Part shown: in pieces, positions 32,588 to 40,137 of the stretch
Position numbering within the stretch: position 1 is the first letter of the stretch
How the letters are laid out: each line of letters starts with the position of its first letter
NCBI GenBank assembly: GCA_020638975.1
Contig: JACKHN010000015.1
Span: 88,338-152,337, forward strand
DNA from: Planctomycetaceae bacterium
Lineage (GTDB): Bacteria; Planctomycetota; Planctomycetia; Pirellulales; Pirellulaceae
Direction: 5' to 3'
Length of the DNA stretch: 64,000 bases
Notes under the pieces: generated by a model
The model's input: only the letters and a program-made list of their open reading frames with translations
Databases searched by the model: none
Told to the model about the DNA's origin: nothing
Made by a program: the position numbers and the translations under genes

Positions 32588-35556
32588 GTAACGATCAACT
32601 CCTCGCCACGAGTTGTTAGTAATCGACTTAGTTCCGGCATCAGGCCGTACGAGATCGCGAGTAACTTCAGCGGATGGATTGTTGGCTTGGTGGTGCCTTG
32701 TTCCATCTGCATCTTACAAGCGCTGCATTCGGTCGTACCGACTTGGATCACCGGATCACGCAGTGCCGAGATAACGCCCCATCCCGCGCGCAAGCTACTG
32801 CGGTAGTTCTTACGTTTCAAGCCGAATGTGCCCGCCATCCCGGAACATCCCTTCTCGATCCGCTTGATCGAGATACCTGGGATCAGCCGCAATAAATTCT
32901 CGCCGGGGGAGCCGACTTCCAGGGCTCGCATGTGGCAGGGCAAGTGGTAACCAGCAGTGGCATTGATCGGACTGAGGTCGAGTTCCAGGTTGCCGCCTTG
33001 ATGCATCTTCCAAAGGTAGTCGCACGCATCGGAAGTGTTGTTGGCGACGAGCCGCACGTCATCGTCGTCCAACAGGCTCGGGTACTCGTGTTTCAGGCAT
33101 AACGTGGCGGAGGGTTCGGTGGTAACGATTTGATAGCCTTGACGTACGGCTTCGGCAAGCAGCGGTATGTTCCGCATGGCGTATCTTCGCGCGGTATCGA
33201 CGGCGCCGACGGAAACAGCGGACATGCCGGAGGGGACTTGTCGCGGATGCACAAAGACGGCGACACCGTTATGTCGCATGACACTGACGAAGGCATTAGC
33301 CAACTCAACGTCAAACCAATTCGCGTAGACATCGACAAAGTACAAGACCTTGCGTCCCTCGAAGCGCCCCTGACGCGTGAGTCTTCTTCGCTGTGCCTCC
33401 CGCAAAAACGTTCTCATCGCGAATCGCGGGAGCTTGCGTCCTTGTGCGATGCCGACAGTCTTCTCCATCAGCCAACGCATTGCCGGACTGCCAAACGCCC
33501 AATTCGAAAGCGTGGCAAAACTGCTGCCGACCTGACACATCTTGTCCAGCCGCGTAAAGAGCGTCTCGGTGGGTGGCAGCCCATTCGTCGCCACGTACTG
33601 TGCCTTGGCTTCCAAAACCAATTTCGGAATGTCAACACTGGCCGGACACTCCAAGCGACACTGATGACAATTCACGCATAGATCTGAGACGGCCTTTAGG
33701 TGATCCTTCGTCAATTCATTCGAATTGAGCCGACCGGTGAGCACGCCACGAATCAAGTTGGCTTTCGCTCGCGGCGACGCCTCTTCGCGCGGAGCGAAAC
33801 GAAAAATCGGGCACATTCGCTCTTCCGGTGATTCCGTTCGGCAGCGTCCACAACCGTTGCACGTACGCGCGGCATGGGCAATGTCGTCGGGCGTCCAAAT
33901 GATTTGCAGTTTAATCGGATGGAACTCGCGTCCGTTTTCTCCTCCCGAAAGTTCGGTTTCTGCCGCAAACGATTCGGCCGTTGCGGCAACGACCGGACGC
34001 AGGTTTTTACTAGGCGGTTGCGGCGCGTCGGCAACGACCTTACCGGGATTGAAAATGTTGTTTGGGTCGAAAATGCGTTTGACGGAACGGAAGACTTCGT
34101 ACAGATCGCCGTGTTGCTTCTGAGCGAACCAAGTTCGACTCAGCCCGTCGCCATGCTCGCCGCTGATGGTGCCACCGACTTTCAGCGTTTCTTCGTATAG
34201 GTCCTGAGCCAAGCCTTGCATCTTGCGGATGTCGTCGGGATTGCTCAGGTCGAGGAATGGGCGAATGTGCAACTGACCGTGTACCGCGTGTGCGAACAAG
34301 GTTGCGGTGACTTGATGAGCCTTCTGGACGTTCTGAATCGTCACCAGGAATTCGGGAAGCACATGCGGCGGGATGGCAATGTCTTCGACGAAGGGAATCG
34401 GTCGCGTTGAGCCTCGCAGTCGATGCAGTCGCGGAACTACTCGCCGAGCCAAATGCCAAAAGAGATCGCGTTCTTCTTTGTCCATCGTCATTCGCGAATC
34501 GAAAGCCAACTTTTTGCGACGCTGAACACGAGCGATGACTTGCTTCAAGCGCTCACGCAACTCACTCGCATCGTCACCACACTGCTCCACCAACAGCATC
34601 GCTTCTGCGTCGCGTGGTATGATCAGATCGAAGCGAACATCGACCTCTCGCGAAATCGTCAGCAACCTTCGATCCATCAGGTCGCACGCACTCACGCCCA
34701 TGGTGGAAAGCAACAGCGCAGCCTGTGCTGCATTCTCCAAACGATCGAAGAACAGCAGCACCACTCCGCGGTGCTTAGGTCGTGGGTCGGTGCGTACCGT
34801 GGCCTCGGTGATCAGGCCTAAAGTACCCTCGGAACCAACGATCAAATCTGCCAGGCGAAACTGTTCACCCTGCAATACGTCATACACATGATAGCCGGAA
34901 CGGTTCACAAACGACTTGGGGCGCCCTTTGAGAATCTCGGGTTGATGACGCTGCAGCAGATCGACCAATCGCCGTACTATCTCGCCGCGGCGAGGATCAG
35001 CGTCTGGTTGATTGATTGGAACGTTCTCGGCTTCGATGACCGAACCGTCCGCGAGGACAACCTGCAATCGCTCGACGCGACCTCGCGCTGAACCGTACTG
35101 CGGCCAATGACTGCCACTCCCGTCTAACGCTAGAACGCTCCCCATGGTTGTCACGCTACGCGTCGCTGGATCGGGGCCGAACAGACGACCGCAGGGAAGC
35201 AGCGTCCTGTTGAGCTCGGCATGGACGATGCCCGGTTGAATACGAACGAGATCATCCTTGACTTCGAGCACGCGGCGCATGTAGTACGAAAAATCGAGCA
35301 CCAATCCAGGCCCGAGTGATTCGCCAGCTACGCCCGAGCCAGCACCTCGAGCATGAATAGGCACCCCGTTCTTCGCCGCATATTGAACGCAAGCAACCAC
35401 GTCGGCCAGGCCGCGAGGTCGGACGACGCCAAGTGGGCGAATCTCGTAGACACTGGCGTCGCTGGCGTACATCTGGACAAAGACGTCGTCGCATCGGACG
35501 TCGCCATCAATCAAGCCGCGAAGGTCAGCCTGGATGCGTTCACGTTCCTTGTCCAT
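32584..35556 (-). CDS. FAD-binding and [4Fe-4S] oxidoreductase, GlcD-GlcF/D-lactate dehydrogenase type
   Basis: The 990-residue fusion starts with an FAD-binding type 4 domain (about 1-450): GVPIHARGAGSGVAGESLG, then FGPDPATRSVTTMGSVLALD, and EHGDGLSRTW near its end. An iron-sulfur region follows, with one ferredoxin motif CNGCGRCRTESPEERMCP (CX2CX2C, the fourth Cys later) and CVNCHQCRLECPASVDIPKL as the second. A CCG-like heterodisulfide-reductase region is at the C-terminus (LPCHMRAL, CSGMAGTFGL, CSACKMQME). Family members oxidise D-lactate, glycolate or 2-hydroxyglutarate. Translational coupling to moaD suggests shared regulation, though no metabolic link is obvious. Confidence 0.88.
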   Translation of the reverse strand: MDKERERIQADLRGLIDGDVRCDDVFVQMYASDASVYEIRPLGVVRPRGLADVVACVQYAAKNGVPIHARGAGSGVAGESLGPGLVLDFSYYMRRVLEVKDDLVRIQPGIVHAELNRTLLPCGRLFGPDPATRSVTTMGSVLALDGSGSHWPQYGSARGRVERLQVVLADGSVIEAENVPINQPDADPRRGEIVRRLVDLLQRHQPEILKGRPKSFVNRSGYHVYDVLQGEQFRLADLIVGSEGTLGLITEATVRTDPRPKHRGVVLLFFDRLENAAQAALLLSTMGVSACDLMDRRLLTISREVDVRFDLIIPRDAEAMLLVEQCGDDASELRERLKQVIARVQRRKKLAFDSRMTMDKEERDLFWHLARRVVPRLHRLRGSTRPIPFVEDIAIPPHVLPEFLVTIQNVQKAHQVTATLFAHAVHGQLHIRPFLDLSNPDDIRKMQGLAQDLYEETLKVGGTISGEHGDGLSRTWFAQKQHGDLYEVFRSVKRIFDPNNIFNPGKVVADAPQPPSKNLRPVVAATAESFAAETELSGGENGREFHPIKLQIIWTPDDIAHAARTCNGCGRCRTESPEERMCPIFRFAPREEASPRAKANLIRGVLTGRLNSNELTKDHLKAVSDLCVNCHQCRLECPASVDIPKLVLEAKAQYVATNGLPPTETLFTRLDKMCQVGSSFATLSNWAFGSPAMRWLMEKTVGIAQGRKLPRFAMRTFLREAQRRRLTRQGRFEGRKVLYFVDVYANWFDVELANAFVSVMRHNGVAVFVHPRQVPSGMSAVSVGAVDTARRYAMRNIPLLAEAVRQGYQIVTTEPSATLCLKHEYPSLLDDDDVRLVANNTSDACDYLWKMHQGGNLELDLSPINATAGYHLPCHMRALEVGSPGENLLRLIPGISIKRIEKGCSGMAGTFGLKRKNYRSSLRAGWGVISALRDPVIQVGTTECSACKMQMEQGTTKPTIHPLKLLAISYGLMPELSRLLTTRGEELIVT

Positions 35557-35573
35557 GGGCGCTGCTGACTAAG

Positions 35574-36053
35574 TCATGCCCCCTTGGATTGGACGGTTTG
35601 GCTCTTGGCAAGTCGGATCGCTTGTTGGCGATACTTCTCGTGGGTTTCAAGACTGAAGGCCGCATGGTCATCCAGATGCGGAAGGCCGCGATACTCGGCA
35701 CTGCACCGGTAACATTGCAGCAAGTTGCCAACCGTAAAGTACAGATACAGATCCAAGAGTGCCGCCGCAAATAGGATTCCGTAGGCCGTGTACCACATGT
35801 AAAAGGCCCACGCGATCGCACTTGAGGTTGCCGCAACGACGACGACAAAGACTCCGATCCGTTGGGAGAAATTTTTGCGAATAAAAAGTTCTTTGCAGCC
35901 ACAAACCAGACATTCGTCCAGCGGCTCGTCGGAGGAAACGCGCGCGGTTGTGGTTTGCTTCCAGTCACAAGCGGGACAGGCCACGACCGCGCCCCCCTCG
36001 ACTGGGATTCGGCTCGTGTGATCGCATTCTGGACAAGCAAAGGTGATGTTCAT
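35574..36053 (-). CDS. Zinc-ribbon membrane protein of unknown function
   Basis: I chose the ATG at 36053 because the upstream reading frame runs through a palindromic repeat. The 159-residue product has two zinc-ribbon CXXC pairs (FACPECDHTSRIP and VACPACDWK), another CXXC-like set (CLVCGCKE), two adjacent hydrophobic segments (about 71-90 and 93-112) and a cysteine pair in LLQCYRCSAEYRG. It lies 17 bp upstream of the FAD/FeS gene on the same strand, so probably in the same operon. Function is not known. Confidence 0.7.
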   Translation of the reverse strand: MNITFACPECDHTSRIPVEGGAVVACPACDWKQTTTARVSSDEPLDECLVCGCKELFIRKNFSQRIGVFVVVVAATSSAIAWAFYMWYTAYGILFAAALLDLYLYFTVGNLLQCYRCSAEYRGLPHLDDHAAFSLETHEKYRQQAIRLAKSQTVQSKGA

Positions 36054-36069
36054 CGTTTTGAAATCGGCG

Positions 36070-36137
36070 CCGACGGCGCTAGCCGCGGGCCCCACCAAGG
36101 GTATGCATCGTGTGTGGCCCGCGGCTAGCGCCGTCGG
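36070..36137. repeat. Nested palindrome, family C, copy 2
   Basis: CCGACGGCGCTAGCCGCGGG (36070-36089, continuing CC) and its complement ending at 36137 form a near-perfect stem around a spacer of 24 nt. The CGGCGCTAGCCG small palindrome lies within each arm. It lies within a tandem minus-strand gene run, between the membrane gene and the zinc-ribbon gene. Confidence 0.85.
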
Positions 36138-36183
36138 ATCACGCGAAGGCCGCATCACGGTGGAGCGTGATGGCCACATTGCA

Positions 36184-36975
36184 TCATAATGGATAGAGGT
36201 AGTCGACCGACAGTAGCAAGGAGGTTAGTTCGCCGAGGAATGCGAGAATAACGCCTGCGTAAAGAATGCCGGTCGCACTCTGTGTATTGGGGACTTTCAA
36301 CGTGTACCAAGTCATCAAAGCCAACGTGAAAGTGCCCAGCAGGCCCGATAGCCAACGGAAGGAGACAAAGATCCAAAACACGTTGTCCAGTGGCTGTGCC
36401 GACGACGCTTGCAGTGCCAGTCCGGTGCCGCTGACCAATGTGCGTGCCACGATCGCGGTCGTCATCAGGATTACCAATCGCTTTAGCGGAAGCAGCTCCA
36501 TCGTCGGGGTATTCAGGTACCAGTGCCCAAGGAACATTGCCGACAGCGTAACGCCCATCAACAAGCCGCTCGATCCAAGATCGAACACGGCGAGCGCAAT
36601 TCCCAACGGCGTCTTCGTGCTGCCCCAAGGTGTGGCGAACACGGCGGCAAGCAGCGCGCCACCGGCAACAAGAACGATTACGGCAGTTCCCAAGTCAGCC
36701 TTCTCGTAAAGCCACACGATCGAGCCAACGTAGCAGAGTGCTGATAAGGCGATCGCCAAAGCAAACGGCAACCACCAATTGGTGAGTACGCCTGCGAGAA
36801 CTTCTGACTGCGAGTAGACCGCCAGAGCAGCGAACGTGTTGAGTCCCATCAACACCCACAAGTGAACTCGATAGAAGCCGCTCGAAACATGTTTCGAGGG
36901 CGTGATGGCCATCGCCAATGCCACGCCGAAAGTGAGTCGAAAGACGAACTGGATCAGCAGTTGCGAGAATCCCAC
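36184..36975 (-). CDS. Multi-pass membrane protein of unknown function
   Basis: The 263-residue protein has about eight hydrophobic helices spread along its length. It contains no motif that I can name; a conserved-looking LGHWYLNTPTMELLPLKRL lies between helices 5 and 6, with His and Trp that could be a ligand pair. Its start codon lies 6 bp after the folE stop, so the two are almost certainly co-transcribed. A tie to tetrahydropterin use is a guess by position only. Confidence 0.75.
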   Translation of the reverse strand: MGFSQLLIQFVFRLTFGVALAMAITPSKHVSSGFYRVHLWVLMGLNTFAALAVYSQSEVLAGVLTNWWLPFALAIALSALCYVGSIVWLYEKADLGTAVIVLVAGGALLAAVFATPWGSTKTPLGIALAVFDLGSSGLLMGVTLSAMFLGHWYLNTPTMELLPLKRLVILMTTAIVARTLVSGTGLALQASSAQPLDNVFWIFVSFRWLSGLLGTFTLALMTWYTLKVPNTQSATGILYAGVILAFLGELTSLLLSVDYLYPL

Positions 36976-36981
36976 GCGTCG

Positions 36982-37584
36982 CTACCGCCTGTCACCGTAG
37001 ATGAGTTGCATGATCTCGGCACGCGAGGACGGGTTCGTGCGAAACAAACCCTTCATCGCCGACGTAACGCACAAGCTACCGGGTTTTCGCACGCCACGCA
37101 TGGTCATGCACGAGTGAGTCGCTTCCACGACAACACCGACCGCCTTCGCATCCAATTCGCTTTCCATCAGGCTCGCGATTTCTTCCGTCATCCGTTCCTG
37201 AACTTGCGGTCGATGCGAGATGCTCTCGACGACGCGTGCCAACTTGCTCAACCCAAGCACCTTCCCATTGGGGATGTAACCGATGTGAGCCTTGCCCATG
37301 AACGGCAAGAGATGGTGTTCGCACATGCTGTTAAAGCTGATATCGCGCACCACGACGACCTCGTCGTACTTCTCGGTAAACACCTTTTGCAAGTGTACGC
37401 GAGGGTCGTCGTGCAAGCCGCTGAACAACTCGGCGTACATCCGTGCGACGCGGGCCGGAGTCTCGAGCAGCCCCTCGCGATCTGGGTCCTCGCCGACGGC
37501 GGCCAGGATCTCGCGAACGGCGTTCTGTAGCCGTTGCATGTCGACAGGAGACTTGGAATCGGTCGCAGCATCGGTGTCTGGCAT
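36982..37584 (-). CDS. folE: GTP cyclohydrolase I FolE
   Basis: The 200-residue protein opens GTP to 7,8-dihydroneopterin triphosphate, the first step of tetrahydrofolate and tetrahydromethanopterin synthesis. Signatures are EGLLETPARVARMYAELFSG, the zinc ligand region SMCEHHLLPFMGKAHIGYIP, LSKLARVVESISHRPQVQER and the third ligand in THSCMTMRG (Cys). It is the first gene of the minus-strand run that continues through moaA. The ftr gene at 57.5 kb shows that this organism has the H4MPT-linked C1 route as well as folate. Confidence 0.95.
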   Translation of the reverse strand: MPDTDAATDSKSPVDMQRLQNAVREILAAVGEDPDREGLLETPARVARMYAELFSGLHDDPRVHLQKVFTEKYDEVVVVRDISFNSMCEHHLLPFMGKAHIGYIPNGKVLGLSKLARVVESISHRPQVQERMTEEIASLMESELDAKAVGVVVEATHSCMTMRGVRKPGSLCVTSAMKGLFRTNPSSRAEIMQLIYGDRR

Positions 37585-37728
37585 GGAAGGTCTTTATCGT
37601 CGAAAGGAAGGGCTAGTCTACAGTTGCGACGACTGGGACCGCTCGTTTACGACGCTCACAATCAAACTGCGAAGTTCATCGTAGAAGCGAGATTTCGACC
37701 GGTCAAGGACGCCAAGTCAGAGTGTTTA

Positions 37729-38370
37729 TCACTCGTTTGCCGCATTGGAGCCACGAAGTTCGGTCGAAGAAATGTCGTGACGGAAGTCTGCCTCGCTGAC
37801 CTCACGGCAGATTGCTCGTAAGGAGGCAGGGAGATCGAGGTGGGCGAGTGTCCGAAAGTGATTCCCGATTGATCGTCCGAAAACCAAGAAACTGGCCCCG
37901 GCGGCGGCGATCGATTCCAGCGCACTGTCTCTGTGCGAGGTGTCGTTGTCATAGTAGCGAGGATCCGCAATCCGCATGATCGTATCAGTACCAACCGCGA
38001 AGGTGGGACGAGAGAATAGCTGCACCTTGTGGGCGAACGTTGCCGCGCGCGTCACGCAGATCGTCGCTTCCTCGTCGAATTGTTCGAGACGTTTTGCAAT
38101 TGCACCGAGATCCAGGGTGGGCTTCTCGACATTCTCGATGGACAACTCGAATGCGACCGGAACGTCAAGAACTCTGGCAGCCAGTCGAGCCATCCTTGTG
38201 TGCCCAGCGTGCAGCGGGTTGAAGGCACCGGGCAGAACAACTTGAACGGAGGCAGGCGAGTCGAGAATCGTGTCTCCGCGACACGTTAACGCACCAAGTT
38301 CACCTCGATACAATCGCTCGATTGCGGCCAACTGCTCGGGGCACAGTTCACGCTGCTGCTTGCCGCTCAT
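37729..38370 (-). CDS. NMN-adenylyltransferase-like nucleotidyltransferase
   Basis: The product of about 213 residues has the nucleotidyltransferase motif VLPGAFNPLHAGHTRMA (the GH of HxGH), LFSRPTFAVGTDTIMRI in the middle, and the C-terminal motif ISSTELR (ISSTxxR). These are the signatures of NMN/NaMN adenylyltransferases. It overlaps pncC by an ATGA; an ATG three bases upstream (38373) or the one at 38385 is also possible. AGGA lies 6 bp before the ATG at 38370. Together with pncC it suggests recycling of NMN into NAD. Substrate specificity is inferred, not shown. Confidence 0.75.
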   Translation of the reverse strand: MSGKQQRELCPEQLAAIERLYRGELGALTCRGDTILDSPASVQVVLPGAFNPLHAGHTRMARLAARVLDVPVAFELSIENVEKPTLDLGAIAKRLEQFDEEATICVTRAATFAHKVQLFSRPTFAVGTDTIMRIADPRYYDNDTSHRDSALESIAAAGASFLVFGRSIGNHFRTLAHLDLPASLRAICREVSEADFRHDISSTELRGSNAANE

Positions 38371-38876
38371 CATTCGTCCTGCCAATCGCAGATCGCCTCG
38401 AAGAGCTTGTCCAAGACCAAAGATGCTGCTTCCTTCTGACGCGTTAGCCTTGTTTCGGAAGTCAGCACGTGCCGCGATGCCGACGACTCAACTAGCTTTC
38501 CGACACGGCGACCGATTCCAATATAAACTAGCCCGTCAAGACGTTTAGGCGCGTTCGGGCCAAGATGCCCAGTAACGGATGCCGACCAATCCGCCTCAGG
38601 CGTCATCGCCAACACACCGGCCGCCATCTCGCTCGCGACAACGGCGCTGACAGGGCCGGGACGAGTCAGCTTCTCGTCGGAGACGGCGAGCCACGCGTGT
38701 TTCGTAGCATTGCGATAAGTCACGGCCGAACCGCACAGATAATCCGAGATGCCAGGGACTTTCGCCAACGATGCCGCCACCAATCCGCCCGTACAGCTTT
38801 CGGCAAAGACGATTCGTACCGATGACTTCGAAAGCAATCCGGCAAGCCGCTGGGCGTCCTTGGTTAGTTGGGTCAT
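38370..38876 (-). CDS. pncC: Nicotinamide-nucleotide amidohydrolase PncC (CinA C-terminal family)
   Basis: The 168-residue stand-alone CinA_C domain protein carries FAESCTGGLVAASLAKVPG, GSAVTYRNATKHAWLAV, SEMAAGVLAMTPEADWSASV and TGHLGPNAPKRLDGLVYIGI, as in PncC, which deamidates NMN to nicotinate mononucleotide. Its Shine-Dalgarno GAGGA lies in the end of the upstream gene (4 bp between stop and start). It is therefore translated from the same message as the selenoprotein candidate and followed by the adenylyltransferase-like gene. Confidence 0.88.
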   Translation of the reverse strand: MTQLTKDAQRLAGLLSKSSVRIVFAESCTGGLVAASLAKVPGISDYLCGSAVTYRNATKHAWLAVSDEKLTRPGPVSAVVASEMAAGVLAMTPEADWSASVTGHLGPNAPKRLDGLVYIGIGRRVGKLVESSASRHVLTSETRLTRQKEAASLVLDKLFEAICDWQDE

Positions 38877-38880
38877 GTCC

Positions 38881-40095
38881 TCACCGGGCAGACAACGGGA
38901 TTACAAGGTCGCGGCGGTCTTCCCGCAAGCGAAGCGCGAAACGGCTATCGCCGATCGATTGAAACCGCAGCAGCGAATTGTCGATCGTAAATCCGGCGAC
39001 GGTAACATTGACGGTGAACACTTCCTGTGGCAGACCAAGGATCTCGAACGTGCCGTCACTCGCGATTGCCACTTCGCACGAATCCCACGCCGGGTCGCGA
39101 CCGATGCGGATCTTGGCATCGGCTGGGAGCTTCGCACCGTCCGGCAAATCGACTCGGCCCGCCAACGTCTTACCCGCAATCAAAGCCAGATCGCCTACAT
39201 CGGTGTCGGTGTTGTTTTCTCCGGTCGTGATCGTGCGAACCTTCAACGTGGGCTCCTCACGCGTCCCGGAACACAGGGTATACAGCACATACGATTGGTT
39301 GGGCTGCAGATTGGGAAATACAAACTGGCCCATCTCGTCGGTGGCGAGCGTCGTTTCGCCAACGAATTGTCCCACACTTCGATTGCGTTGCACGATCCCG
39401 ATTGCCCGGCCCACGACCGGCTTGTTGTCAGACATCAAACTGCCCAAGACGGTAGCTCCGCGTTGCAGCCGGATCTCATGTTCCTCGCCGTTTAAGGCGA
39501 GCAATTCCACCGGCTTAACAGCAAAGCCAGGGGCAGTCACCATTAAGTCGAGCCCCAGCTTCGCATCGGCGCTGGTAACGATGAAACGGCCCTCGTTGTC
39601 CGTGCCGGACGCCGCATCGACACCGGGCAAAGAGCCCCGCCAACGCCGATCGGACGTCTTGGCACCTCTTGGCTCAACCAACGCGCCGGCGACAGGTCGA
39701 CCGGTTTCATTGACGACGCGACCTCGCAACATGCGATCCGGCGGAAGACTCGTCGGCACGGTCTCCAGTTTCAGCGTCAGCTCTTCCTTACTGGGATCGA
39801 TATAGTCCGTCACGATCGCTCGCATACCGGGTGCAATTACCAGGAGGCGAAAGAGCAAAGTCGCGTCAAGGTCGCCGATCTCGAATCGGCCATCCGCATC
39901 GGTCCGCGCCCACCTGGCGCAGTCTCGGTAACAGGACGGTCACAAAGTGCCGACACCGACCTTGGGCCGACCGGTCCAGATATCAACGCGAGCACCCGCG
40001 ATGGCTTGCCCATCAAGATCCGTGATCCGACCGAGCAATGAATCGGGTGCCGCAGGCGCGGCGACAACTGCGAGAAACAGTAAGACTGGCGACAT
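38881..40095 (-). CDS. Predicted exported selenoprotein with carboxypeptidase-regulatory-like domains
   Basis: An ATG at 40095, with GGAG 8 bp upstream, begins a signal peptide (MSPVLLFLAVVAAPA) and the segment LLGRITDLDGQAIAGARVDI, a classic carboxypeptidase-regulatory-like (Ig-fold) start. A TGA at codon 52 interrupts it, yet the same frame continues as U-P-S-C-Y-R-D-C-A-R-W and TDADGRFEIGDLDATLLFRL, completing that Ig-fold repeat. It then runs without interruption through two or three further repeats (MLRGRVVNETGRPVAGALVE, ITAGKTLAGRVDLPDG in outline) to 38881. Full length is 404 residues. A SECIS-like hairpin follows the TGA, and selD is in the window. Reading through is therefore the best explanation; a nonsense mutation is the alternative. 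The U52/C55/C59 set suggests an exported redox or metal site. It is in an operon with the 761-residue paralog upstream and pncC downstream. Confidence 0.7.
39904..39922 (-). promoter_or_regulatory. Candidate bacterial SECIS hairpin
   Basis: On the minus strand CTGCGCC pairs with GGCGCGG (one U-G pair) around the loop AGGTG (39915-39911). Twenty-four nt separate the UGA from the loop. The tip GCGCCAGGTGGGCGC closely resembles that of selD (GCGCAGGTCGTGCGC), with a G among the first two loop bases, as described for bacterial SECIS elements. Confidence 0.65.
39940..39942 (-). other. Predicted selenocysteine codon (UGA)
   Basis: The in-frame TGA is codon 52, between V-G-V-G-T-L and P-S-C-Y-R-D-C. 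Both sides belong to the same Ig-fold repeat, which would not be expected if translation ended here. Confidence 0.65.
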
Positions 40096-40137
40096 GCTTG
40101 GGTCTCCATGAAAAAAAGCTCGACGTACTTGTGATGG

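Noticed and set aside
36054..36179. N-terminal extension of the zinc-ribbon protein
   Set aside because: It would translate a family C palindrome; the ATG at 36053 starts directly before the first CXXC.
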